DNA of 37,135 bases from Nocardioides sp. Root190 (GCF_001428565.1 NZ_LMIA01000014.1:1-37135); one strand, 5' to 3'; positions 15,339-23,166 are shown, numbered from the stretch's first letter. Notes: generated from the sequence alone by a model not told the origin. A program made the numbers and translations.

Positions 15339-15874
15339 GCGGACTCCACCCATCCCGCGCTTCGGCAACCGCTACGACCACGAAGGACGAGCCCGTGCTC
15401 GCACGCATCCGCACCCGAACGACCAGCTACGTCTGGGCACTGACGGACTCCCCGATCCAGTTCGGAGTCTTCGTCCTCGCGCTCTGGTTCACCAGCAACG
15501 GCCCAGCGGCGTACTTGACGTGCACCTCGATGGTGTTCGACCCGATGAACGCCTGCACCACTGAGATTGCCGGGTTCATCCCTGTCACCGTCAACCTGTG
15601 CCACACGATCTGTCACCTCGCCACCGGGCTCATCGGCCTCGTTGCGGTTCTCCGCCCCAGTTGGGCGGTGGACTACGCCCTTCTCGGTTCAGTCTTCTAT
15701 CTGGCGTGGGGCATGGCCGGTCTCTACGGCGGCGAGCACCTCAGGCACCACTTGGGCGTGGACGTGTTCGGGAGCTGGGTCCACGTCGTGGAGGGCCTGC
15801 TCCTCCTCGCTGTCTGGATCATCCACCGAAGAGTCGCCCGAAGGTTCTCCGGAGACTTGCTCCTGCAGACTTGA
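15335..15874 (+). CDS. DUF4383-like membrane protein
   Basis: The 179-aa product has a polar N terminus and about four hydrophobic segments (approximately 37-56, 80-105, 112-132 and 145-165), with histidines at the membrane edge (LCHTICHL and EHLRHHLGVD). The pattern resembles the DUF4383 family of small actinobacterial membrane proteins. The ATG at 15335 overlaps the CMD stop codon (ATGA); a GTG at 15395 is an alternative start. It closes the TetR-controlled operon. Confidence 0.7.
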   Translation: MSGLHPSRASATATTTKDEPVLARIRTRTTSYVWALTDSPIQFGVFVLALWFTSNGPAAYLTCTSMVFDPMNACTTEIAGFIPVTVNLCHTICHLATGLIGLVAVLRPSWAVDYALLGSVFYLAWGMAGLYGGEHLRHHLGVDVFGSWVHVVEGLLLLAVWIIHRRVARRFSGDLLLQT

Positions 15875-16027
15875 CCGTCCTCCGCTTACCCTCCGGATTC
15901 ACACGGCGTCGACGAGTAACGATCGGTTACAGTCGGAGGTGTTCGAGACGCCGCACACCGCATGAATACAAGCGATTCGGCTGTTTCCCGCAACGTTCGG
16001 TAGCGATCGGCAAGACCTCGAAGTTGT

Positions 16028-16062
16028 CCAGAGGTCGCAGGTTCAAATCCTGCCCCCGCTAC
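16028..16062 (+). other. Second copy of tRNA-Met 3' end (att site)
   Basis: This 35-bp stretch, from CCAGAGGTCGCAGG through the acceptor CCCCGCTAC, is identical to 7537-7571. Upstream of it the bases differ from copy 1 and do not restore a tRNA. It is the right boundary of the 8.5-kb island. Confidence 0.9.
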
Positions 16063-16066
16063 TGAA

Positions 16067-16100
16067 TTCAGGCTCGGAATCCACGGATTCCGAGCCTGAA
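16067..16100. terminator. Covarying copy of the post-tRNA palindrome
   Basis: The left arm is TTCAGGCTCGGAATCCA. Compared with 7579-7612 one C-G pair has become T-A on both arms, so pairing is kept; only the centre has one mismatch. It lies 5 bases past the tRNA 3' end. Confidence 0.7.
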
Positions 16101-16122
16101 AGCATTTAGAGACTTGATCGGG

Positions 16123-16144
16123 TGTCCACAAACTGTCCACAAAC
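16123..16144. repeat. Tandem 11-bp repeat TGTCCACAAAC
   Basis: Two perfect copies lie head to tail 60 bp past the att site. The 11-bp period is one helical turn, as expected of arm-type binding sites of a tyrosine integrase. Each also matches the actinobacterial DnaA box TTGTCCACA at 8 of 9 bases. Confidence 0.7.
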
Positions 16145-16396
16145 CCCGTCCAGAAACCCCGGGCGACTTCGTCGGGGGAGGGCGTTGCGGTCCCGGCCCG
16201 GTAGCAACCGAGCGCCGCGGAACCGATGGCTCACCTACGGGTCATGGAGACCTCCCTGCCCGCGTCGCCCGGCTCGCCCGCTGGTACAAGGCGCTCTGCC
16301 TGTCGTGCTCCGAGAATCTGGGCTTCGAGCCGGTCGGTGGTGAGTGATCGAGACTGACCGGCGAGTCCGCGAAGTGCCGCCATCCTTGACTCTACC

Positions 16397-16423
16397 TATA
16401 ATCGGGAGATATCTTCCAGTTAT
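16397..16423. promoter_or_regulatory. -10 box and autoregulatory dyad of the MNT/HEPN operon
   Basis: A perfect TATAAT (16397-16402) stands 19 bp before the start codon. A hyphenated dyad runs from 16398 to 16423 (ATAA, GG, AGATATCT core at 16407-16414, CC, TTAT) with 10 of 13 possible pairs. It covers the -10 box and start codon, as expected for a self-repressing antitoxin that carries its own winged helix. Confidence 0.65.
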
Positions 16424-17015
16424 GCGTAGTGATGGGCCGGCTCTGATGCCGTTGTTCCGGTCGCAGCATCAGGCAGAGCTGCTGATGTGGCTCCTGCTGC
16501 ACCCCGAGCAGGAGTACGGCGTGACCGAGATGGCCACGCGACTGGCCGTGCCGCTGACGACGCTGCACCGCGAGGTGATCCGCCTCGACGAAGCCGGGCT
16601 GATCGTCAGCCGCACTCAAGGGCGCAACCGCCTGATCCGGGCCAACATCAACCACCCGGCCGCGAAGGCGCTGACGCAACTGTTGGAGATCACCTTCGGG
16701 CCGCGGGCCGTCATCGCCGAGGAGTTCGCGATCGACGGAGCCGAGCAGGTCGTGATCTTCGGATCGTGGGCTGCTCGCTATCAGGGCCAGGCGGGCCCGC
16801 CGCCCAACGACATCGACGTGCTCGTCGTGGGCAAGGTCGATCGCGCCGACCTCTACGACGCTGCCGACCGAGCGAACGCGCGTCTGGGGATCGAGGTCAA
16901 CCCGGTCCTGCGAACGGTGGAGCAGTGGGCTGATCCGGACGATTCGCTTGTCGCCCAGATCAAGGAGACCGCACATGTGACGGTGCTCGACTCGCGTGAG
17001 CCGGTGAACTCCTGA
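16422..17015 (+). CDS. Winged-helix nucleotidyltransferase (MNT-type antitoxin)
   Basis: The 197-aa product joins a winged helix-turn-helix (about residues 15-75, motif YGVTEMATRLAVPLTTLHREV) to a minimal nucleotidyltransferase domain (about 95-175). The polymerase-beta motif is visible: GSW at 114-116 and the metal-binding pair Asp130 and Asp132 (NDIDVLVVG). In HEPN/MNT systems this protein neutralises the HEPN toxin, in studied cases by adding AMP to it. The ATG at 16422 is chosen over the upstream GTG at 16344 because promoter and operator lie between them. It overlaps the HEPN gene by one base (TGATG). Confidence 0.85.
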   Translation: MRSDGPALMPLFRSQHQAELLMWLLLHPEQEYGVTEMATRLAVPLTTLHREVIRLDEAGLIVSRTQGRNRLIRANINHPAAKALTQLLEITFGPRAVIAEEFAIDGAEQVVIFGSWAARYQGQAGPPPNDIDVLVVGKVDRADLYDAADRANARLGIEVNPVLRTVEQWADPDDSLVAQIKETAHVTVLDSREPVNS

Positions 17016-17470
17016 TGGCCCGCTGGAAGCGCGGCGAGTCCGACGTCGAGGCGCTGCTGGCGGCTGGCGAACTCCAGAAGCTGGTCGGAGCCGCCGCCAA
17101 CGGCGAGCGTCTGCTCGAGAAGGCGACTGTCACGTTGACGACGGCTCGATCAGCGGTCGAGACCGACCCCGATTCGGCGTTCGTGCTGGCCTACGACGCG
17201 TCACGGCAGGCTTTGACGTCGTTGCTGGCCCATCAGGGCCTTCGACCTACGACGAAGGGCGGCCACTACGCCGTCGAACAGGCCGTCCGGGCGCAGTTCA
17301 GTCCTGGCTTCCGCCAGTTCGGCGCGCTCCGTCGTCGGCGCAATGAGCTCGAGTATCCCGAGCGCCCCGGCGACGACGCCACGCAGGACGAGGCTGCTGA
17401 AGCTGTCGACAACGCGCAGGCGATCATTGCCGCGGCCCAAGGCCTTCTCGATCAGATCGGTATGTTCTGA
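17015..17470 (+). CDS. HEPN-domain protein (toxin partner)
   Basis: The 151-aa all-helical product has the HEPN pattern: a first long helix pair (about 20-75, with AYDASRQALTSLLA) and the terminal helix with RRRRNELEYP at 106-115. Classical HEPN ribonucleases carry an Arg-x(4-6)-His motif; here the expected His is Glu113 (RNELEY), so RNase activity is doubtful or uses another residue. It is directly coupled to the MNT gene and should form a complex with it. The role may be phage defence or island maintenance. Confidence 0.82.
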   Translation: MARWKRGESDVEALLAAGELQKLVGAAANGERLLEKATVTLTTARSAVETDPDSAFVLAYDASRQALTSLLAHQGLRPTTKGGHYAVEQAVRAQFSPGFRQFGALRRRRNELEYPERPGDDATQDEAAEAVDNAQAIIAAAQGLLDQIGMF

Positions 17471-17539
17471 CCGGCATCGCCGATTGTCTGTCCGGCAAAG
17501 TCACTTGGCGAGACGGGTGGAGGAGCACAAGGTGGTCGC

Positions 17540-17832
17540 ATGCGTGACATGACGATCGAGCCCGAACCGGTGCCGCTCCGGCGGGACGAGCATGGGCGAC
17601 TGAAGATCGTCGGGCATCGGGTCGCCCTCGAGATCACGTTCACGCGTATCGGCGCGGCCGCTCGGCCGAGGCGATCCACGAGAGCTACCCATCGCTTGAG
17701 CTCGCTGACATCCACATCCTGCTGGGCTACTACCTCCGGCACGAGGAGCAGGCACTCTTCGACCTCGAGGAGCCGCTTCCGCCGCCTGTGAGGGTCACGC
17801 GGGGCATCAAGCCACGTCGTGGTCACCAGTAG
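17540..17832 (+). pseudogene. Frameshifted DUF433 antitoxin-like gene
   Basis: The first frame (from 17540) gives VPLRRDEHGRLKIVGHRVALE, and the next frame continues without gap as AEAIHESYPSLELADIHILL and GYYLRHEEQALFDLEE to a stop at 17832. Together they make a normal DUF433 protein of about 97 residues. A single base appears deleted near 17652 (GGCGCGG where a codon more would be in register). DUF433 proteins are usually antitoxins for PIN-like DUF5615 toxins, but no such gene follows, so this is an orphan relic. Confidence 0.75.
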
Positions 17833-17856
17833 CGCCGCCTCCCCAGGTCCCGCCTG

Positions 17857-19104
17857 TCATGGCAGCCCGGCGCGGTCGAACTCCTGCTGCAGCCGTGGCC
17901 GGCGGCGATGGATCTCGCGCAGCTCGGCGATCAACCCATCAACCTCGGCCTCGTGCGCGGATCCTGCAGCGAGTCTCCGCATCTTCGCCAGCCGCCGCGC
18001 TGCGAGCCGGTAGTGCTGTGCGCCTGCCTCGACCAGCTCGTTCTCAACGAGACGCTGGTGGACAGGCAGCACGACGATCGGGTCGACCTTCTCGTACGCC
18101 TTCACCAACTCACTCCACGTGTGGTCGCTGTCGAGGGCGAGCGAGTGCGCGAGGTTCCACGCGAACTCCGGCTCCTTCAGTGTCAGCAATGCGAGGAGCA
18201 CCGCGTCGCTCGGACTCGCGGCCAGCGTCGTGACCACCTCGTCGCGGAAGTCGGGCCAGGCCTTGCCGGCGGCCTTGTGCAGCCCGGCCGCAGAGGTCGA
18301 CGAGGGCCACTTGCGGAACACCGAGAGCCGGGCTTCCAGTGCCTCGTTCGGCCGATGCTCTTCCAGTAGTCGGCACCAGTAGTCCGCGGCCTTGAGTGAC
18401 TGGTGACCGCGATCGAAATCGGTGGCCTGCTTCGCCCAGTCGATGGCGAGGTCGATCTCGCCGATCTCCTCGAACGCCTCGGCGGTGTCCTCCAGCCAAG
18501 CGGCGACCTTCCGGTCCTTGGCATGGGTGCGGATGATGGCGTCGATGTCGTGGTCGAGGATCGCGAGCCGCCGCGCGTTCCAATCGAGCGTGAACCATTC
18601 ATGCGAGTGGGCCGAAGACCATCGCTCGTCGTTCGATGAGCGCGGGCCGAGATTCGCCTCGGCCTCGGCCAACCGCTTCCGGTATGTCGTCATGCCGACG
18701 TCGCCGAGGGCCGGCGCGTACGCCACTGGGTCGAGTTCGAAGTAGTCGACCTCGTCGTCATCGAACTGGAACTTCATCATCCAGTCGATCAGCTTCCCGA
18801 CCGGCGTCCTGGCCGCGGCGGCCGTCTGAGGGTGGAGCTCCAACAGCCGTCGGCAGGCGTCGCCGATGATGCCGCTGGAGTCGTCGGCTCGGGCGATCAC
18901 CTTCAACGACGAGGCGAGCGCCTTGTGTGTGACGGAGTAGATCTCGGCCGGGTCGGCCGTCGGGATAGCGGCCTCGAGGATGTCGACGGCCTCGTGCATG
19001 TCCCGGCCGTGCGCGTTGGCGACGCTGTAGCGGGAGAGGTCCGATCGGGTGCGGATCAGCGGGAGGACAGCGTCGGCCAGCGAGGTCACCTGCTCATTCT
19101 TCAC
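17857..19104 (-). pseudogene. 5'-truncated SWIM zinc-finger family protein
   Basis: The remaining 415 codons match the region that follows the zinc finger in large actinobacterial SWIM-domain proteins (motif RADDSSGIIGDACRRLLELHP at about 60-80, and DPVAYAPALGDVGMTTYRKRL). The C terminus looks complete (helical tail ending RAGLP). The N-terminal SWIM domain with its CxCx(n)CxH motif is missing: upstream of 19104 the frame runs antisense over an integrase fragment. A GTG at 19104 could still allow translation, but without a proper ribosome binding site. Function of the family is unknown. Confidence 0.7.
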
Positions 19105-19311
19105 GCCTCTGTCTTCCGTACTGTCGCGACGGTCCTCAACGAGCAGGCGTCGGTGAGCCTCGCTGTGGAGCTGCTGGGTCACGCGGATCGGAAAGTGACG
19201 ATCGAGCGCTACATGAGCGGCAACGAGCACGCGAACCCGCTGGCGGCTGAACTGCTCGACTCGGCCCTCCCGCCGCGATCGACCGGTGACGGTTCGGCCA
19301 TCGAGCCGTAG
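19104..19311 (+). pseudogene. Tyrosine recombinase C-terminal fragment
   Basis: The frame ending at 19311 encodes FRTVATVLNEQ followed by LLGHADRKVTIERYM and a short tail, which is the end of the catalytic domain of a tyrosine recombinase with the GHA histidine and the YM nucleophile. The box-I arginine, N-terminal domains and start are absent. It abuts the truncated SWIM gene head to head, marking an old recombination joint. Confidence 0.8.
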
Positions 19312-19478
19312 TTGCCCCCGTCATTCGGCCGACCATGAAGAAGACGACGATCATCTGGTTGAGTGCCCTCTGGTACCGGTAGTCGCTCGAAGAGCGAGCG
19401 CGTCGCGATCCGGACCACCAGTTGATCCTGGAACCGCACCAGGACTCGCGGATCCGGCGGTCGGTTCGAGCACCGGTC

Positions 19479-19850
19479 TCAGGCGAGCTCCTGCCCCAGC
19501 TGACTGATGAACTCATCGGCCATGGCCAGCTGGGTGGCGAGCTGGGCACGGCGGTCGGCGCCGTCGTCCAGGATCACCGCGAGTCGCTCGCGAGCCCCCG
19601 CGTGCAGACCGTGAGCGGCCGGATCGCGCAGGGTCTCGATGTCGCGCATGGCGGCACTCATCTGTTCCAGGGTGAAACCGAGGGGCTTCATCCGCCGGAT
19701 CACCAGGATCCGCTCGACGTCGGACTCCGTGTAGAGGCGAAAGCCGCCCTCCGTGCGGCCTGACGGCCGCAGCAGGCCCACGTCCTCCCAGTGGCGCAGG
19801 CTGCGCAGCGACAGCTCGGTGCGGGCGGCGACCTCGCCGATCTGCATCAC
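19479..19850 (-). CDS. MerR-family transcriptional regulator
   Basis: The 123-aa product has the MerR winged helix at residues 1-65 (motif GEVAARTELSLRSLRHWEDVGLL, with GGFRLY), then the dimerisation coiled coil and a very short effector region without the cysteines of metal sensors. The GTG at 19850 has AAGGAG seven bases upstream; the adjacent ATG at 19847 is equally possible. It is divergent from the SulP transporter gene, whose promoter contains a perfect MerR-type dyad, so it likely controls that gene. Between 19312 and 19478 I see nothing I can name. Confidence 0.92.
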   Translation of the reverse strand: MMQIGEVAARTELSLRSLRHWEDVGLLRPSGRTEGGFRLYTESDVERILVIRRMKPLGFTLEQMSAAMRDIETLRDPAAHGLHAGARERLAVILDDGADRRAQLATQLAMADEFISQLGQELA

Positions 19851-19875
19851 GGGTGAGCTCCTTCGGATCGCCGGA

Positions 19876-19906
19876 TTTCAACCCTCACGTTACGTGAGGG
19901 TAGTCT
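19876..19906 (+). promoter_or_regulatory. MerR-type promoter with 19-bp spacer and perfect dyad
   Basis: TTTCAA (19876-19881) and TAGTCT (19901-19906) are separated by exactly 19 bp, the overlong spacing that MerR proteins correct. The spacer contains the dyad ACCCTCACGT-T-ACGTGAGGGT (19881-19901) with two 10-bp perfect arms. It points towards the SulP gene. Confidence 0.8.
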
Positions 19907-20013
19907 GCTCTGCAGACTTCCGCCGGCGATGGCGCCGGCACGCGTGCTCGATCGTGCGCACACCATCACCCCGGATCCACGCCGGTCGCCGGCTGCCACG
20001 AACGGAGCTCATC

Positions 20014-21513
20014 GTGTGCACCACGCTGACCCACGCGCCCGAAGCATCGGTGCGTGCCGCCCTGCGATCGCCGAAGCTGTTGCGGACCGAGGTCCTCGCG
20101 GGTCTCGTCGTCGCGCTCGCGCTGATCCCGGAGGCGATCTCGTTCTCGATCATCGCCGGGGTCGACCCGCGGATCGGGCTGTTCGCGTCGTTCACCATGG
20201 CCGTGTCGATCGCGTTCCTCGGTGGCCGGCCGGCGATGATCTCGGCCGCGACGGGGGCGGTGGCGCTGGTGATCGCACCGGTGATGCGCGACCACGGCTA
20301 CGACCACCTCATCGCCACCGTGCTGCTCGGTGGCCTGATCCAGGTCGCGCTCGCGGCGGTCGGCATCGCGCGGCTGATGAGGTTCATCCCGCGGTCGGTG
20401 ATGGTCGGGTTCGTCAATGCGCTCGCGATCCTCATCTTCGAGGCGCAGCTCGACCACCTGATCGACGTACCGTGGGCGGTGTATCCGATGCTCGCCGTCG
20501 GCATCGCCGTCATCGTCGGCCTCCCGCGCGTCACCACGGTGATCCCGGCGCCGCTGGTGGCGATCGTGGCGCTCACCGCCTTCACCCTCCTCGCAGCGAT
20601 CAACGTCCCCGACGTGGGTGACGAGGGGGAGCTGCCCGACAGCCTGCCGAGCTGGTTCATCCCCGACGTCCCCTTCGACCTCGACACCCTCGAGGTGATC
20701 GCGCCGTACGCACTGGCGATGGCGCTGGTCGGGCTCCTGGAGTCCCTGCTCACCGCCAAGCTCGTCGACGACATCACCGACACGGGTTCCGACAAGACCC
20801 GCGAGGCGCTCGGTCAGGGTGCCGCCAACGTCATCACCGGCTTCTTCGGCGGGATGGGCGGCTGCGCCATGATCGGCCAGACGATGATCAACGTGAAGGT
20901 GTCGGGCGCGCGGACCCGCATCTCCACGTTCCTCGCCGGCCTGTTCCTGCTGATCCTGGTCGTCGGGTTCGGTGACGTGGTCGCGCTGATCCCGATGGCC
21001 GCCCTGGTCGCCGTCATGGTGATGGTCTCGGTCGGGACCTTCGACTGGCACTCCATCCGGCCGCGGACCCTGCGCCGGATGCCGCGCTCGGAGACGGCCG
21101 TCATGGTCGCGACCGTGCTCGTCACCGTGTTCACCCACAACCTCGCCGCCGGCGTCGGGGTCGGCGTGCTGGTCGCGATGACGCTCTTCGCGCGCCGGGT
21201 CGCCCACCTCACCGAGACGAACCGCGAACTGGTCGAGGACGAGCACGGCACGGTTGCGGTCTACCGCGTGACCGGCGAGCTCTTCTTCGCCTCCAGCAAC
21301 GATCTCTACACCCAGTTCGAGTACGCCGACGACCCGGACCGGGTCGTCATCGACCTCTCCGACTCCCACATCTGGGACGCGTCGACGGTCGCTTCGCTGG
21401 ATGCGATCACCACGAAGTACGAGCGCAAGGGCAAGGCCGTCGAGATCACCGGTCTCAACCCGTCCAGTGCCGAACGGCACGGGCGCCTGAGCGGCGAATT
21501 GCCCTCCCACTAG
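20014..21513 (+). CDS. SulP-family anion transporter with STAS domain
   Basis: The 499-aa product has about ten to twelve membrane helices in the first 400 residues, with the SulP N-terminal motif (LAGLVVALALIPEAISFSII at about 27-46) and the conserved GGMGGCAMIGQT segment, then a cytoplasmic STAS domain at the C terminus (motif VVIDLSDSHIWDASTVASLD). It should move inorganic anions such as sulfate or bicarbonate across the inner membrane. The GTG at 20014 has GGAG six bases upstream; the frame is open further upstream but runs into the MerR gene on the other strand. Control by the divergent MerR regulator is likely from the operator described at 19876-19906. Confidence 0.9.
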   Translation: MCTTLTHAPEASVRAALRSPKLLRTEVLAGLVVALALIPEAISFSIIAGVDPRIGLFASFTMAVSIAFLGGRPAMISAATGAVALVIAPVMRDHGYDHLIATVLLGGLIQVALAAVGIARLMRFIPRSVMVGFVNALAILIFEAQLDHLIDVPWAVYPMLAVGIAVIVGLPRVTTVIPAPLVAIVALTAFTLLAAINVPDVGDEGELPDSLPSWFIPDVPFDLDTLEVIAPYALAMALVGLLESLLTAKLVDDITDTGSDKTREALGQGAANVITGFFGGMGGCAMIGQTMINVKVSGARTRISTFLAGLFLLILVVGFGDVVALIPMAALVAVMVMVSVGTFDWHSIRPRTLRRMPRSETAVMVATVLVTVFTHNLAAGVGVGVLVAMTLFARRVAHLTETNRELVEDEHGTVAVYRVTGELFFASSNDLYTQFEYADDPDRVVIDLSDSHIWDASTVASLDAITTKYERKGKAVEITGLNPSSAERHGRLSGELPSH

Positions 21514-21567
21514 GCACGATCCCGGCAGAATGCTGCCGGCTGGCCGCACGACAACCCCGAGGCAGGT

Positions 21568-23166
21568 ATGGGCAACACCGAGGCGATCCTTCTCGCCGCA
21601 CTGATCGCCGGAGCAGGCGCGACGCTGCTGCGACTCCCGCCCCTCGTCGGGTTCCTGGCGGCGGGCTTCTTCCTGGTCCCGCTCGGAGTCGAGGCGACCC
21701 CGACCCTCGACACCGTCGCCGACCTGGGCGTCACGATCCTGCTGTTCGGCGTCGGGCTCAAGGTCGACCTGCGCTCGCTCGCCCGACGGGAGGTGTGGCT
21801 GACGACGACGGTCCACACCGTCGGCAGTGCTCTGATCGGTGCGGCGCTGATCGGGTTCCTGGCGACGATCGGCCTCGGGGCTGCCGCAGGCCTGGACCCC
21901 GCAGGGTGGGCACTGATCGGCTTCGCGCTGTCCTTCTCGAGCACGGTCCTCGTGGTCAAGCTCCTCGAGGAGCGCAACGCCACCCGGTCGCTCAGCGGCC
22001 GCACCGCCATCGGCGTCCTGGTGATCCAGGACCTCGCCGCGGTCACCTTCCTCGCCGTCGCCGAAGGACATGCGCCGAGCCGCTGGGCAGTCCTGCTGTT
22101 CCTGCTGATCCCGGCGGCGCCCGTGCTGCGCCACCTGCTGGCCCGGCTCGGCCACGACGAGCTGTTGCCGCTGTTCGGCGTCGTGCTGGCGCTGGTGCCC
22201 GGCTACTGGCTCTTCGACAGCCTCGACGTCAAGGGCGACCTGGGCGCTCTGGTGCTCGGCATGTTGCTCGCCTCGGCGCCGCGCGCCGGCGAGCTCGCCA
22301 AGAGCCTGTTCACCATCAAGGACCTGTTGCTGGTCGGGTTCTTCGTCTCGATCGGGCTGGCAGGAGTGCCGAGCCCGGACGAGCTGCTGATCTCGGCGCT
22401 GCTGCTCCTGCTGCTGCCCGTCCAGGCACTCGGTTTCTCCCTGCTCTTCTGGCTGTGCCGGTTCCGGCGACGCACCTCGGTGCTCACCTCGACCGTGCTG
22501 ACGAACTTCTCGGAGTTCGGACTGATCGTCGTCGTGGCCGCGCCCGCCGGCGTGCTCGGCGAGGAGTGGACCGCGATCCTCGGCACGGCCGTGGCCGCGA
22601 GCTTCGTCGTCTCCTCCCTCCCGATCGACCGCGGCGAGCGACTCGTCCTGCTCCTGCGGCGGATGCTCCCGGACCGTCCGCTCGAGGAGAGCCATGAGGA
22701 GGACCGGCCGCTGGACGCAGGCGACTGCCAGGCCGTGGTGCTCGGGATGGGACGCGTGGGCCGGGCCGCCTACGAACGCCTCCGCGACACCTACGACCTC
22801 CGCGTGCTCGGGATCGAGGCCGCACGGGACCGCTGCGAGCGCCTGTGCGCCGCGGGCTACAACGTGGTCGAGGGTGATGCCACCGACCCGGAGCTGTGGT
22901 CGGCGGAGTCCTTCCAGCACACCTCGCTGGTGCTGCTCGCGATGCCCTTCCACGGCAGCAACATCGCCGTCCTCGGCCGGCTCCGCGACAGCGGCTACAC
23001 CGGCACCGTCGCCGTCGTCGCGCAGTTCGACGAGGACCTCGAGCAGGCGACCGAGCAGGGAGCCGACACCGGTTTCCAGATGTACGACGGCGCCGGCGCC
23101 GAGCTCGCCGACCGCGCCGTCGCCCTCATCGCGGACCGGCTGCGGACACCACCCACGGACGAGTGA
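21568..23166 (+). CDS. KefB/YbaL-type cation:proton antiporter with RCK domain
   Basis: The 532-aa product has about eleven to twelve membrane helices of the CPA2 antiporter fold in its first 370 residues (motif ALSFSSTVLVVKLLEE, the usual CPA2 signature) and a C-terminal RCK/TrkA-N nucleotide-binding domain starting near residue 388 (motif VVLGMGRVGRAAY). It probably exchanges potassium or sodium against protons, gated by NAD(H) or a metabolite. It follows the SulP gene by 54 bp on the same strand and may be cotranscribed. Length is as expected for YbaL-like proteins. Confidence 0.88.
   Translation: MGNTEAILLAALIAGAGATLLRLPPLVGFLAAGFFLVPLGVEATPTLDTVADLGVTILLFGVGLKVDLRSLARREVWLTTTVHTVGSALIGAALIGFLATIGLGAAAGLDPAGWALIGFALSFSSTVLVVKLLEERNATRSLSGRTAIGVLVIQDLAAVTFLAVAEGHAPSRWAVLLFLLIPAAPVLRHLLARLGHDELLPLFGVVLALVPGYWLFDSLDVKGDLGALVLGMLLASAPRAGELAKSLFTIKDLLLVGFFVSIGLAGVPSPDELLISALLLLLLPVQALGFSLLFWLCRFRRRTSVLTSTVLTNFSEFGLIVVVAAPAGVLGEEWTAILGTAVAASFVVSSLPIDRGERLVLLLRRMLPDRPLEESHEEDRPLDAGDCQAVVLGMGRVGRAAYERLRDTYDLRVLGIEAARDRCERLCAAGYNVVEGDATDPELWSAESFQHTSLVLLAMPFHGSNIAVLGRLRDSGYTGTVAVVAQFDEDLEQATEQGADTGFQMYDGAGAELADRAVALIADRLRTPPTDE

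Larger units (their letters stand above)
7572..16062. mobile_element. Integrase-less 8.5-kb island with acetylene hydratase (CIME-like)
   Basis: The segment is bounded by 35-bp perfect direct repeats of a tRNA-Met 3' end (7537-7571 and 16028-16062) and contains no recombinase. This fits a cis-mobilizable element that has accreted next to an integrase-bearing element using the same tRNA site. The cargo is one functional theme at most: an acetylene hydratase homologue with regulator and small partner, and a TetR-controlled redox operon. A gene-free stretch of 153 bp precedes the right repeat. Confidence 0.7.
16063..19311. mobile_element. Decayed island remnant
   Basis: The stretch from the second att site to the end of the integrase stub at 19311 holds a HEPN/MNT pair, a frameshifted DUF433 gene, a 5'-truncated SWIM-family gene and an integrase C-terminal fragment. 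Loss of gene ends on both sides of 19104 shows deletion or recombination. Between 16145 and 16396 I see no feature except low-quality frames. Confidence 0.55.

Noticed and set aside
16123..16144. Replication origin with DnaA boxes
   Set aside because: Only two imperfect boxes are present and there is no replication gene or AT-rich unwinding region nearby.
16146..16347. Small frame ending in ENLGFEPVGGE
   Set aside because: It overlaps the att-proximal repeats at its start, lacks a ribosome binding site and matches no family that I know.
17540..17832. Programmed ribosomal frameshift in the DUF433 gene
   Set aside because: No slippery heptamer or stimulatory structure is evident, and DUF433 genes are normally in a single frame; a deletion is simpler.
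19966..22953. A 995-codon open frame on the minus strand
   Set aside because: It is antisense to the SulP and antiporter genes and consists of low-complexity Asp/Glu/Arg/Gln runs typical of high-GC shadow frames. Similar shadows at 30520-33075, 34560-36305 and 22694-24859 were left out for the same reason.
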